From Nothopassalora personata (taxonomy: Eukaryota > Ascomycota > Dothideomycetes > Mycosphaerellales > Mycosphaerellaceae), in contig CM066291.1 in the NCBI GenBank assembly GCA_033816765.1, positions 1,240,001-1,304,000 of the forward strand: a stretch of 64,000 nucleotides of DNA, given 5' to 3'. Position numbers and translations under genes: made by a program. The notes beneath the pieces were generated by a model. That model did no database searches. It saw nothing but the letters and a program-made list of their open reading frames with translations, and was not told where the DNA came from. Shown in pieces: positions 19,748 to 29,916 of the stretch (its first letter is position 1; every line of letters starts with the position of its first letter).

Positions 19748-20347
19748 CTATCCACCAGAAGGACCAGCGCTCGAAGAAGCTGCTGCGGCGTCCTCAAGGG
19801 TCGGATATGACCAGAGGGCATCATCCGGAATCATCGAAAGGTCCTCCCAGGAAGGAATCGACATCTGGAAAACCCCCTCTAGCTCTTCGGGGCTACCTTC
19901 AGGAACGAGAAGACAGGACGAAGGCGCGGAAAAGGCATCGACACCCACGCTCGGCAAACTGCGAAGATCCTCGAAATCCTTCGCTATCGCCTTTTCCTCC
20001 CTGTCCTCAGCAACGCGCAGTTGTTTCCTAAGACGATGCACCTTTGACATCGCCTCTGTCACCTTCTCTTCAGCCTCATCAAGCTCTCGCTTCAGCTTTC
20101 GACGCTGGTTGCGAAGCCGCTCCCACTCAGTCCACGTGACAGTCACGTCACATTTGACACCCTTGCGAACGCACTCCGAACAACACCCAAAGCGCACATC
20201 CACCACACAACGAGGACTCTTCTTTCCTTCAGGCGTTCTGGCCTTTCGACAACCAGAACATGGGGATGGCATCTCGCGGCCCTCGGCTTCGATGCCTAGT
20301 GCTTGACGTTCGCGGCGCTCCTGACGTGTTAGCCGCTCGCCGCTCAT
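19748..20347 (-). CDS. Antisense ORF: six-cysteine cluster plus coiled coil, GAL4-like layout
   Basis: The protein has 199 residues from the ATG at 20,347 (MSGERLTRQERRERQ); the frame is also open upstream into the LTR. Cys30-x2-Cys33-x13-Cys47-x8-Cys56-x2-Cys59-x6-Cys66 resembles a Zn2Cys6 binuclear cluster with an enlarged first loop. Residues about 74-125 form a strongly charged heptad-rich helix, and the last 70 residues are acidic and Ser/Pro/Trp-containing, like an activation tail. Zinc cluster, coiled coil and acidic tail is the plan of fungal transcription factors. Similar Cys-rich hypothetical proteins are, as I recall, common in filamentous fungi, but no function is known to me. The frame is intact, unlike pol. 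DNA binding is inferred. Confidence 0.65.
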   Translation of the reverse strand: MSGERLTRQERRERQALGIEAEGREMPSPCSGCRKARTPEGKKSPRCVVDVRFGCCSECVRKGVKCDVTVTWTEWERLRNQRRKLKRELDEAEEKVTEAMSKVHRLRKQLRVAEDREEKAIAKDFEDLRSLPSVGVDAFSAPSSCLLVPEGSPEELEGVFQMSIPSWEDLSMIPDDALWSYPTLEDAAAASSSAGPSGG

Positions 20348-20416
20348 GGTAAAAGATGGGAACTCACAGGAGAAGAAAGAAAACTCGAGGACGAGTTTCA
20401 GCAGGAAGGGGGATGG

Positions 20417-20822
20417 TGTTACGGTTCGGATGAAGGACGGTGCAGGACGTGGCATGGGGAGGAAGAATCAGAAGACACGAACCAATCGCTAGGAAGAGAA
20501 AGGGACCCCACGTCCGGGTCACGTGCACGACCGCGCGCTTAGTGCATGGTCGAACACGACCGCAGAAGTAGCGTATGGACGTACACGACCACACGACCAG
20601 ACGACCGGTCGAGTGGACAGACGGACATCTAACACCGGATGGCATACGAACCTCCTTTGTATTTAGGAACGCTAGAAACCCTTATGGTTCTGATGCGTTC
20701 AACTCATGTTACTATCTCACTGATTGGAATACAACTCTTATTCCTATCATCTATCTTCGCTCAGCTTGCTTCAGCCTCTCCAAAGAATAATACCGCCACG
20801 TGACTTGACTTATCTCTCTTTT
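20417..20822 (+). repeat. 3' LTR, missing its last 29 bp
   Basis: It appears identical to 13,686-14,091 by eye, then leaves the LTR sequence abruptly and runs into RIPed Tc1/mariner DNA. The missing 29 bp include the TAACA end. Confidence 0.88.
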
Positions 20823-21345
20823 ACTCGCTTTAGGAAGTACTTACCCTATATAATATAGGGTAGTATATTAGCTAGTAGACTAAAGATCTATTATATATTT
20901 AATAATAGGTCTATAAATAGGGAGTCCTATCGCAAGAAGATAGTACCCCTAATATAAGAGGGCAGTTATAAGTAGTAAGCTAAGTCTATCTTTTAGTAGC
21001 CTAGCCTTATTATACAAGACAACGCATTAGCCTATAATGCTAAGGCGACAATTGCCTTATTTAAGGCCTATAGCCTAGAGCTATTATAGTAGCTAGCTAA
21101 CTTACTAGATCTCAATCTAATTAAGAATATCTAGAGCCTATTAAAGCATAGGATTGGGCTTCATTTTCCAACTACAAAGGCTAAAGTGGTTATAGCAATC
21201 TAAACTAAATAGGCAAAACTAACTACATCTAATATATTAAGGGCTTGTTAAAGTATAAGAGAGAGGTGCAAAGCAGACATTGAAGCAGAGGGTGGCCATA
21301 CAAGGTGGTAGATACTAGATATATTAGGTTAGATGAATGATCTAC
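20823..21345 (+). pseudogene. RIPed Tc1/mariner-type transposase, C-terminal part
   Basis: The plus strand reads IIQDNALAYNAKA near 21,010 (the second catalytic Asp region, usually QDNAxxH), DLNLIKNI near 21,112 (usually DLNPIEN with the third acidic residue) and a C-terminal VVDTRYIRLDE-like end near 21,310-21,335. Stops are at RIP-prone codons, but CpA/TpG rise again after about 21,230, where the transposon nest ends. The 5' half is missing, replaced by the chromovirus LTR. No terminal inverted repeat was found. Confidence 0.65.
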
Positions 21346-22141
21346 ACTAGCAGGGGTTAGTATGATTATTGCCTCCTCCTGTAGGAGTGCTCCTCCAGGC
21401 TCCACCAGGCTCCGGCACAAATAAATGACCCTCTGTAAGCATCGGTTGCGCCAGGCCATCACGCCGCGGACGAACGCATAAGCTCGCATGTGAAAGCACT
21501 CGGGGATAATCATCGATGCACGCTTCTGATAAGAGAAGCAGCGGTCGGGGTGTATCAGATGTCTGCTGCAAAGCACGTGGCTTTTAAGCGTGTCCACTTA
21601 CACATAACATGCCGCAATGAGCACATTCCCAAGCCGCCAGGCGTACAGAGAGAGCCGCCATTTGCCGGACCTGCATAAGCTCGGCCTGCCGGAGGTCATC
21701 GTGACGGAATACTGGACAGCATGTGCTTTCACATGCTCCATAATAGGCTGCTCTGGGCGCTTTCCAACCCGCCTGGCATCCTAAGGCACCATTTGACTTC
21801 GCATCCTCAGAGATGCTCCAGTGTGAGACGCAATGTCTATTCGAAGCTCAGTGGCAGGATTGAACATTGAGCGGCTTGCTTTTCAGTTTCTTGGATCTTG
21901 GTCGCTAAGACCAGAGAGTCGCTCAACAGCGATTCCCGATAACGCATCTTCGCTTCGCATTTGGCACTGTGCTCTGCGCATTGCATCGACTCGCCGGCTC
22001 GTACGCACAACAGCTTTCCGGGAAGGGCAAGAGGAAGCTCTTGGCCACGACGAACTCCTCAGCAGCTTTACACCCTTATACACAGCCCAACAATCAAAAG
22101 CCCCCCCCCCCCGGGCACCTCCTACGAGCCCACGCACCCCT
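21346..22141. other. Non-coding stretch at the border of the transposon nest
   Basis: The composition is normal. A run of 12 C lies at 22,101-22,112. Short frames here lack coding character. No gene seen. Confidence 0.5.
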
Positions 22142-22651
22142 TCAACTCTGCACGTCATACACCAACCTCGTCTCCACCCTCTCGCCACGAAGATTCCTCG
22201 TAACAACCCTCCTGACAAACTCCTCCCCCTCAAAACACCAAACCTGCCTCGCAACCCAACCCTTCTCCAAACTCTCCACCTCCGCCTCCACCACGTCCTC
22301 CCCATCTCCCAACCCTTGCCTCAAAATTTCATCCTCCACCTCCCCCTCCCCCTCCCCCGCCTTCCTCCATCTACTCCGACTCTTCACCCTCCCCAGAAAC
22401 GAATCCTTAAACTCCCGCCACTCCCAGTCATGCACCCATCGCTCCGTGATAGCCGGGATGGACGCCGTTGTGGTCTGTCTGATTTCTACTTCGTCGGGGG
22501 ACTTTTGTGTGACGTGGAGGTCTACGGGTGCTTTGGAGACTGTCGCGGCGATGAGGGTGTTGAAGCCTTGGATTTTGAGGACCTTTGAGACGTCGGAAGT
22601 TTTGGAGGCCGACATGTGGTATTTGCCGGTGAGGTTTTTGAGGGTTGGCAT
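22142..22651 (-). CDS. Small lipocalin-like fungal protein
   Basis: A single exon of 169 residues starts MPTLKNLTGKYHM at 22,651; an upstream in-frame Met at 22,678 is less likely because family members begin close to the LTGK motif. The pattern of a short N-terminal LTGKY, an IQGFNTLIAA helix-like segment, alternating beta-type strands, WEWREFKDSFLGRVKGRS-like centre and a final RVETRLVYD resembles the fungal lipocalin-like/fatty-acid-binding fold proteins of about 150-170 residues. The ligand is unknown. A glycine/glutamate-rich insert (about residues 104-125) is low complexity. The family call rests on recalled motifs only. Confidence 0.65.
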   Translation of the reverse strand: MPTLKNLTGKYHMSASKTSDVSKVLKIQGFNTLIAATVSKAPVDLHVTQKSPDEVEIRQTTTASIPAITERWVHDWEWREFKDSFLGRVKSRSRWRKAGEGEGEVEDEILRQGLGDGEDVVEAEVESLEKGWVARQVWCFEGEEFVRRVVTRNLRGERVETRLVYDVQS

Positions 22652-23006
22652 GGTTCGATTGGGTCGGTGGGGTCTCACTTCGGATGGGGGTTATGAGGAA
22701 GTGGTTGCTGCGTGTAGATGGGTTGAGAGATGATAGGTGTGGTGACATGCATACAGTGGGTTGGTGAACGAGCCCCGCTAATTGTGGGCATCATGGACTT
22801 TTGATTCAGGTCGGTTGGGTAGGACTACACAGCGTACAGTACAGCAGTTGGAGAGACTACTGAGAGTTGTAGCATTCGCTGCTAGCGTGCTCTGATGGCA
22901 CCCCATACTGCCGATGATTTGGGCGTCAGTCCTTCTCTTGGATCACTCCGTTTGTGATACTTGTCCCGCAGTTCTCCCCTCGTATTCACCTCATTCAAGC
23001 ATTCCA
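22652..23006. other. Intergenic, no gene seen
   Basis: This is the promoter of the lipocalin-like gene and the 3' side of the next gene, both on the minus strand. No repeat or RNA was recognised. Confidence 0.5.
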
Positions 23007-24458
23007 TCACAGTTCCGCTAAAGCCTGCTCACAAAGCTCTCGATACCGCTCAGGCTGAAAGCGCTCCTTCTTCCATCCCCTGTCCCTGCCAGCTTGAATT
23101 CGCCTCTTCTTCTCGTCCGCCTTGATGTCCTCAGGGATGAACGACCAAAAACTCCGCGCCTGCTGGATCCGCTTGGTTGAGTTGTCCTTCGGGTCTGGCT
23201 GGACTGGGCTATTGAAGTAGTATGAACCCTTGTGGTTTGACCTCGCTGGCTGTGTCGTACGTTGAGCTCTCCTCTCCGCTTGCGCTTGACGTAACTGCTT
23301 CTGCGCTTGCTGCACCAGCATAATGTGTGTTTCGAGCTGTTTGCGCATGGCACGCAGGTGGTCTGTGAAGCGCAGAAACTTGGCCTCGTCGAGTAAGTCT
23401 AGTTCGTCTGGACCCAAAGTTGCCAAGGAGCTGCTCCTACCCGGATGAATGGGCGTCAAAGGTGGTGACAACGCTGAAACGGTAGAGGCGTCCGAGAGAT
23501 TGACCTCTGAACCATCTTGGGACAGTGGCGACACTGGCTCTGGGCAGGTGACGAAGGAGGAATCACCCATAGCCGAATCAACACGGGCGATTTCGAGGCG
23601 TGCCTCAGTCTGAGTTCGAGTTGCAAGCTGTGGGAGCCTTGACGGCTCGTGTTGCATTGTACCCGAGTATGGGAGTGTCGGTGGTATGTGGAATTGCTTG
23701 GCTGGCGATCCTGGGCGGATGGGGCGCATGAGTCCTTGGGTTATTGACTTCTTTCGTTCGGGTGTCCTCGGCTGCTCGAGCAACGACATTCTGGATGTGA
23801 CTCGCGGCGATATGGAGTTCGAGATGTCGAGAAGCGATATGCGTGAGAAGTCGCGGTTGAGCCGCCGAGTCGGTGTCAAGAGCTCCGAGAAGCTTTCATG
23901 GCTTTCGAGGTCATCGTTCTCCGACGTACTCGTTCCAGGCGAAAAGAAGGATGACCGTACAGACGGGCTTTGTTGGCGGAAGATCGGGGGCGAGGCGAGC
24001 ACCGAGGAGCTGGCGCGAGACAGTCGATTCATGTCTCTGAAGTCGCTGTCGTCGACACTGGGCGAGCGATATGCCTCGATCGTGCTCGCTGTGTCCGGCA
24101 CGAGCTCCGGATGCGTGGGCGGTGGGGTTTGGCTGCACAGACGCCTGGCATCTTCGGAAGACGGCAGAGCATGCAGGGCTTGCAAGAAGAGCTGCTCGGC
24201 GGCCTCGTAGCACGGCAGCTTGGTGATGGAGTTCTGGTGCATGGAGCGAGCGACTTCATCGTGGGACAGTCCTTCGTAGAAGTTGATGAAGGCCCTCTGT
24301 AGCGGTGGTTCGTGGTGGCGAGAGTCGGCGAGCTTGGTGATATCGCGGCATGCTTGGATGCACTTGCGGTGATGGCCTTGGACGAGCAGCGCCTTGATGT
24401 ATTGCAGCTCGAGGGGATAGTGGTCGCTGATGAGCTGGACTTCTCGAGCAGCGGCCAT
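23007..24458 (-). CDS. Conserved-looking fungal protein with TPR-like N-terminus
   Basis: The protein has 483 residues from ATG 24,458 (MAAAREVQLISDHYPLELQY); the frame is open 56 codons further up, but that part has little protein character. Residues about 5-100 are helical with tandem Ala/Leu/Tyr positions (ALLVQGHHRKCIQACRDI... FLQALHAL), like TPR or a helical-repeat start. The middle (about 120-370) is Ser/Pro-rich and disordered-looking. Residues about 375-420 form a coiled coil (LRAMRKQLETHIMLVQQAQ), and the end is basic and aromatic (SFWSFIPEDIK). I do not recognise a function; the layout suggests a cytoplasmic scaffold. A gene is likely because the frame is long and free of stops. Confidence 0.75.
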   Translation of the reverse strand: MAAAREVQLISDHYPLELQYIKALLVQGHHRKCIQACRDITKLADSRHHEPPLQRAFINFYEGLSHDEVARSMHQNSITKLPCYEAAEQLFLQALHALPSSEDARRLCSQTPPPTHPELVPDTASTIEAYRSPSVDDSDFRDMNRLSRASSSVLASPPIFRQQSPSVRSSFFSPGTSTSENDDLESHESFSELLTPTRRLNRDFSRISLLDISNSISPRVTSRMSLLEQPRTPERKKSITQGLMRPIRPGSPAKQFHIPPTLPYSGTMQHEPSRLPQLATRTQTEARLEIARVDSAMGDSSFVTCPEPVSPLSQDGSEVNLSDASTVSALSPPLTPIHPGRSSSLATLGPDELDLLDEAKFLRFTDHLRAMRKQLETHIMLVQQAQKQLRQAQAERRAQRTTQPARSNHKGSYYFNSPVQPDPKDNSTKRIQQARSFWSFIPEDIKADEKKRRIQAGRDRGWKKERFQPERYRELCEQALAEL

Positions 24459-25386
24459 GGTGCGAAGCGATTGTGTCGGATTGAGTGCTTTGTCTCGAGG
24501 CGTGGAAACTTGGAGCTCCAGCTTCAGGGCAAAGTCGAGTCGATGGCGTGAGGCGTGCGTGTCCCAAGACATGGCATTCACTACTATGTATGTACTGTGC
24601 AGGCCGTCACCTCGCTGTCTCATCAAGCGGAGCAGGGATGCACAGCTGGACAGTCGTCGGGCGTGGAAAGCTGGCAGCCAACGAAGCAGTCGCCACGACG
24701 ACTACTAGAGTTAACTACCAGCGAGAAATTGCTTGCAACGTCGACCCGCCATCGCCATCGCGGGCAGCAGCACGAGTCCATCTTATACCTTGTACATGGC
24801 ATACACCGAGCCCACCACTGCCACACGAGGCCGCATTAACATCAGTCTTAAGCTTATCCCGTAATTGGGCCTGCAAGCAATATCGTTTCACCGAAGAGCG
24901 GACCATCGGCCGTCAAACGAGTCTGCGGCGTAGCACGGACAGGGACCCCGCCCCCCCCCCCCCCCATCGTCGGTGGTCTCTCTGCGCACGGCACGCGAGA
25001 CGGACAGAGAACAGACGTCATGTGTGCCTCTTTGATAGCTAGCGGGCAGAGAAGCGTAGAGGAGGAAGAAGCGTTTATTTTAAGAAGCGTGAGAGAAGGG
25101 AAGAAGCGTAGAGACGTAGAGAAGTAGAGAAGGAAGAAGCCCGCAGGTCGTTTGCAAAGGCCCTGCTCCCTTGAACGCGCGCTAAGAGCAAGCAACCCAT
25201 GACGAGCGCCTGCTGCGGAGAGAGCTGCCTGCACATGTAGTTATTATTATGTACATGCGCGTACTGTACCTGCATGTTGGTAATGCTGTAGCTGCTGTTC
25301 GCTTCATCACCTGACGCCGAGAAACACACCGGGCGTTCGGTGTCCTGCTGACCCTTCTTGCAATCTCTGTTGTGTCTTGTTCGAAG
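24459..25386. other. Divergent promoter region with a C15 run
   Basis: This separates the divergently transcribed hypothetical gene and the alpha-mannosidase gene. It contains 15 C at 24,951-24,965 and a purine-rich GAAGAAGCG tract at 25,060-25,140. No coding signal seen. Confidence 0.5.
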
Positions 25387-28300
25387 ATGGGAGGAGAAAG
25401 CAACAGCATCATGGCATCTTCGTCTGCCGCCTATCCACAGCTCGCCCAAAGACCCAAGGGTAAGCTCATACACGACATATACCGAAGTCGTCTGGGCCAG
25501 TTCACAGACAATGGCCAGTACAGAGAGCAAGGCTTATTGGCGAAGCTCTACCGTGGCCGTGTCTCTGGTGACAAACATGTGAAGCTGTCAGTGTGGCATG
25601 CTCCGCATCTCACCCGGCCTACGTTCGCGGAAGCAACGAGCAAGGACAAGGAGTACAAGAAGACCCAGAAGGGCGAGTTATTCGGTCCCAGCTGGAGCAC
25701 ACATTGGTTCAAGGTTCAATTCACAGTACCTCATGAATGGAGCTCCAACTCGCTGATCGAGCTGCATTGGGACTGCAGCAACGAGGGCTTGGTGTGGACT
25801 GAAGACGGCAAGCCGTTGCAAGGCTTGACTGGCAATGGCGAGAGAATAGAATGGATCATCCCGCATGCTTACAGGAACGGCAAGGAACAGACAATCTACA
25901 TCGAGGCGGCATGCAACGGCATGTTCGGCAATGCACCTGGCGGCGACTCGATCCAACCGCCAAAGCCAGACAAGTACTTCCAGCTGCAAGAAGCCGATCT
26001 GGTGAGCGTCAATGAAGACGCACGAGCGCTGTACTACGATTTCTGGATCATTGGCGATGCAGCACGAGAGTTCCCCACGGACAGCTGGGAAGAGCATTTG
26101 GCATTGCAAGTGTGCAACGATATCATGGATTGCTTTGTTGCTGGGGAAGGATCAGACGACTCCCTCAAAGAGTGCAGGAAGATTGCACAGAAATACATTG
26201 GAGAGAAGGTGGACTCCGCCGATGTTTACGACTTGGAGAAGGACAAGGAAGTGCTTGTGAGTGGCATTGGTCACTGCCACATCGATACATGCTGGCTGTG
26301 GCCTTGGGCAGAGACGAAGCGCAAGATTGCTCGCAGTTGGTCGAATCAGTGCGACCTCCTCGACCGCTATCAGGAGCATCGTTTCTGCGCTTCACAGGCA
26401 CAGCAATACAAGTGGCTGGAGACGTTCTATCCTTATGCATTCGACCGAGTCAAAGATCACATCAAGAAGGGCAAATTCCAACCTATCGGAGGTAGCTGGG
26501 TCGAACATGACACCAATTTACCATCAGGAGAGTCACTCGTGAGACAGTTCGTATATGGTCAACGCTATTTCGAATCACGATTCGGCGAACGCTGTCGCAC
26601 ATTCTGGCTGCCCGACACCTTTGGCTACTCCTCGCAGCTGCCGCAGCTCTGCAGACTGGCTGGCATGAATCGCTTCTTCACGCAGAAGCTCAGCTGGAAC
26701 AACATCAACAACTTCCCGCACACGACATTCAACTGGGTCAGTTTGGACGGCAGCCAAGTCATCTGCCACATGGCTCCATCCGAGACGTATACCGCTGAAG
26801 CTCATTTCGGCGACGTGAAGCGATCGGTAACGCAACACAAGAGTATGGACCAGGACCCAACCTCATTGCTTGTCTTTGGCAAGGGCGACGGCGGCGGTGG
26901 CCCGACTTGGGGACATATCGAGAAGCTTCGTCGTTGCCGTGGTATGAGCGACAAGGTTGGCCTACTGCCGCGTGTACACATGGGTTGGAGTGTGGAGGAC
27001 TTCTTCGATCGATTGGAGAAGAATGCCGCCAATGGCACGACTGAGTTTGTGACTTGGTATGGCGAACTGTACTTCGAACTGCACCGCGGCACCTACACGA
27101 CCCAAGCAAACAACAAGCGCAACAACCGGACGAGTGAAATCATGCTACATGACATCGAGTATCTTGCAACACTAGCCACGATTGGCGGCGACAAGGACTA
27201 CAAGTACCCCAAGAAGGAGATCGACCTCATGTGGGAGAATGTACTGCTTTGTCAGTTCCATGACTGCTTGCCCGGCTCATCGATCGAGATGTGTTACGAC
27301 GACTCAGATGAATGCTACGCCAAGGTGTTTGAGACTGGTAAGAAAGTACTAAAGGAGGCATTGGATGCTCTTGGCTTCACAGACTCCAACAGCGCTAAGC
27401 CTGTAGCGCTCAACACATTAGGGTGGAAGCGACATGAAATCGTGATGCATCAGACCTTCTCTGGGTTGACACACAGCGCCGAAGTCATCGGACAGCCTGA
27501 GGCTGAGAGATCTCCACCGGCGGACTTTCTACAGGTTGCGTCTGTCAACCAGCTGGAAGACGGTGCTTTCTTGTTGGAGAACTCCAAGCTCCAGGTGAAG
27601 GTCGCCGATGGTGTCATCACCTCGCTATACGACAAGGAAGCAAAACGTGAGACTGTTCCCAAGGGTGGCAAGAGCAATCAACTCGTCATCTTCGACGACA
27701 AGCCACTGTATTGGCAAGCCTGGGATGTTGAAGTCTTCCACCTGAACTCCAGGAAAGAGTTGAAGCCATCACATGCCACGCAGATCACGGAGAATTCGCC
27801 CTTCCGTGTCGCAGTCTCCACGCTTACCAAGATCTCGGACAAGTCATGGATTAAGACCACCATTGCCCTCTCGGCCATCACGGACGACGACCAGACCTCT
27901 TACGTGGAGACGGAAGCCGAAGTCGAGTGGCACGAGACTATGAAGTTCTTGAAAGTGGAATTTCCAACCACGATCAAGAACACCGAAGCCTCCTACGAGA
28001 CACAATTTGGTATCATCAAGAGGCCCACACACTACAACACTACTTGGGACATGGCGAAGTTCGAAGTATGCTGTCACAAGTGGGCTGATCTTTCAGAGAA
28101 TGGCTACGGTATCAGCGTACTGAACGACAGCAAGTATGGCTTCGCCACAGTCGGCAATCTCATGCGTCTCTCACTACTTCGAGCACCAAAGGCACCTGAT
28201 GCTCACGCCGACATGGGACGCCACAAGATCAAGTGGGCTGTCCTTCCTCACGGGGGTCCACTGAACGAGACGACCGTTCGCGCGGGCTTCAACTTCAACA

Positions 28301-28665
28301 ACCCCCTGCGCGTTCATCGCCATCCGGATCCCGCTAGCCTCAGCAACTTGCTCTCTGCTTTCAAGTTCACGTCCGACAGTAACCCTAGCTTAATACTTGA
28401 TACGGTCAAGCGCGGTGAGGACGACGAGGATGCGAGCAATGGAGACATGCCGCCGAAGAACGGGAGGCATGTTATCCTCCGGGTGTACGACAGTCTTGGC
28501 GGCACAAGCCGCGGCACGATCAATCTGGGTCCTGTCAAAATCAGTCGAGCATGGAAGACAAATTTGCTCGAGGATGAGTTGGAGGAGGTAAATCTAGGAG
28601 AGAAGGGACTCGAGGTCGAGTTGAGGGCTTTCGAGGTTGCGACGTATAAGCTGAAATTGGCATGA
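25387..28665 (+). CDS. Alpha-mannosidase, glycoside hydrolase family 38 (Ams1-like)
   Basis: This is an intron-free frame of 1092 residues from ATG 25,387; a second Met eight codons on is also possible. Family 38 enzymes remove alpha-mannose from oligosaccharides; the Ams1-type enzyme acts in the vacuole/cytosol on free glycans. Motifs: the zinc-binding GHCHIDTCWLWPWAE (about residue 292), FWLPDTFGYSSQLPQL (about 406), whose Asp is the catalytic nucleophile in the family, GKGDGGGGP (about 497) and QFHDCLPGSSIE (about 622), followed by the beta-rich C-terminal mannosidase domains. No signal peptide is seen, which fits Ams1 (about 1080 residues), delivered to the vacuole by the Cvt/autophagy route in yeast. 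The length is normal and the frame intact. Confidence 0.95.
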   Translation: MGGESNSIMASSSAAYPQLAQRPKGKLIHDIYRSRLGQFTDNGQYREQGLLAKLYRGRVSGDKHVKLSVWHAPHLTRPTFAEATSKDKEYKKTQKGELFGPSWSTHWFKVQFTVPHEWSSNSLIELHWDCSNEGLVWTEDGKPLQGLTGNGERIEWIIPHAYRNGKEQTIYIEAACNGMFGNAPGGDSIQPPKPDKYFQLQEADLVSVNEDARALYYDFWIIGDAAREFPTDSWEEHLALQVCNDIMDCFVAGEGSDDSLKECRKIAQKYIGEKVDSADVYDLEKDKEVLVSGIGHCHIDTCWLWPWAETKRKIARSWSNQCDLLDRYQEHRFCASQAQQYKWLETFYPYAFDRVKDHIKKGKFQPIGGSWVEHDTNLPSGESLVRQFVYGQRYFESRFGERCRTFWLPDTFGYSSQLPQLCRLAGMNRFFTQKLSWNNINNFPHTTFNWVSLDGSQVICHMAPSETYTAEAHFGDVKRSVTQHKSMDQDPTSLLVFGKGDGGGGPTWGHIEKLRRCRGMSDKVGLLPRVHMGWSVEDFFDRLEKNAANGTTEFVTWYGELYFELHRGTYTTQANNKRNNRTSEIMLHDIEYLATLATIGGDKDYKYPKKEIDLMWENVLLCQFHDCLPGSSIEMCYDDSDECYAKVFETGKKVLKEALDALGFTDSNSAKPVALNTLGWKRHEIVMHQTFSGLTHSAEVIGQPEAERSPPADFLQVASVNQLEDGAFLLENSKLQVKVADGVITSLYDKEAKRETVPKGGKSNQLVIFDDKPLYWQAWDVEVFHLNSRKELKPSHATQITENSPFRVAVSTLTKISDKSWIKTTIALSAITDDDQTSYVETEAEVEWHETMKFLKVEFPTTIKNTEASYETQFGIIKRPTHYNTTWDMAKFEVCCHKWADLSENGYGISVLNDSKYGFATVGNLMRLSLLRAPKAPDAHADMGRHKIKWAVLPHGGPLNETTVRAGFNFNNPLRVHRHPDPASLSNLLSAFKFTSDSNPSLILDTVKRGEDDEDASNGDMPPKNGRHVILRVYDSLGGTSRGTINLGPVKISRAWKTNLLEDELEEVNLGEKGLEVELRAFEVATYKLKLA

Positions 28666-29916
28666 CTTGCGAGGCAGAGGGTGGGATAATGGGAGGCGAC
28701 ATGAACGTACAATGAAATGAAATGAAAGTAATTGTGACCTTCTGATCGCTTCTCCTAGTGTGTCGGGTGGTGTGAAGAACACGTCGCCAGGGCTGGCACA
28801 TAGCGCAGTGCACACAATGCCTCAAGGTACAATATGATTATCCCATAGCTTCGCAGCTAACTATGTTGTAATTGGCATGCCACACGCCGCCGTCTCATGG
28901 AGGTGGTGATACAAGAGCTACAAGATTGTAAGGCACGTTCAACACATCGGGAGCGCCGACAAGCACAGATTGCCGTGCCTGTGGTGAAACTTACGGCGCA
29001 GAGTGGTACAACGCATCCGCTGGTGAATGCATCATACTGGATTGACCGACATTTGCCTATCGATGCTAATGCTAGTACTACGTATCTCATAGCAATAGCA
29101 TGCATGCCATTGTGTTGTTCACCAGCCTGTAAAGGTGTAGTACTACTACCACTACTGCTATAAAAGCAGAAAGAGCAGATCCCGAGCTACTGTACCTCAT
29201 CTTACATAAGAGGCCCGGTATACAGATGTTTTCACAACTAAGCAAGGACTGTAATGTCATGGCTTCTAGACCTACGCTCGTTCCTCAAGGCAAGGGCCCC
29301 ACCATGGGTGTGTGTACAGTACCGCCGAGGTTTCTATGTATATCCAAAACCCCCACCAGGAACACGACAGACACCCTACTGTACTAGGGGCAAGGTGACT
29401 GGCTGGCCCGGTACAGATCCCTCTCGAACCCCTTCGATAGCGCGAACGTGCGAAAAATCGAGCTTAACAGCAGGCATTGCGAGGGGCAGAAACAGCCTAA
29501 AAAGTGGGTTGTAGCAGGTGCCGGCACTTACAGGGTCTTATAGCATTACTATAGCGTTTCGAGCATGGGCTTTGACCGTCTGGAGCGGTTTTTTAAGGGA
29601 TCAGACCCACTATCGAACGGAGGGATCTGGAGCTCGGTACTGTACTGTAGTCCAGTTGGTGGATTTTGTACTGTAGGCTAGTGGAATCAAGATTGAGAGC
29701 ATTATTAATAAGTTCTGGCGGGAGGAAAATGGCGCGGGCAAGTTGGGTGCCGTCGTTGATGATGAAGCAAAGTTGCAGGATCTAGACGATGTTAGTTATC
29801 CTTCCGAATCGTTCCCATTGTGCGCAAGGATAGTTCTTGGTGGACTTGGTGTTTCGTACAAGGGCTTGTGGTGGTATTTTAGGATGATGGCGGCGTCTTG
29901 AGTCTTTCATGGCTCT
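28666..29916. other. Intergenic, no gene seen
   Basis: Short frames only, without protein character. A few near-repeats of GTACTGTA/TACTGTAC occur at 29,630-29,690. No RNA gene recognised. Confidence 0.5.

Larger units (their letters stand above)
13686..20822 (+). mobile_element. Young, un-RIPed Ty3/gypsy chromovirus
   Basis: Direct LTRs are at 13,686-14,120 and 20,417-20,822, and appear identical over the roughly 406 bp they share. The order inside is gag, pol (protease-RT-RNase H-integrase-chromodomain), a hairpin, a tRNA-like sequence on the minus strand, an antisense ORF, and the 3' LTR. Base use is ordinary, with no CpA/TpG depletion. The 3' LTR lacks its last 29 bp, so no target duplication can be checked. 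Pol carries two in-frame stops, so this copy is probably not autonomous unless they are read through. Confidence 0.93.

Noticed and set aside
21229..21597. 122-codon minus-strand frame across the border of the mariner remnant
   Set aside because: It reads against the transposase and spans the junction between RIPed and normal DNA; chance frame.
21833..22733. Long plus-strand frames (251 and 254 codons) over the lipocalin-like gene
   Set aside because: Low-complexity Pro/Ser/Leu shadows of the minus-strand gene, whose strand shows the better protein pattern.
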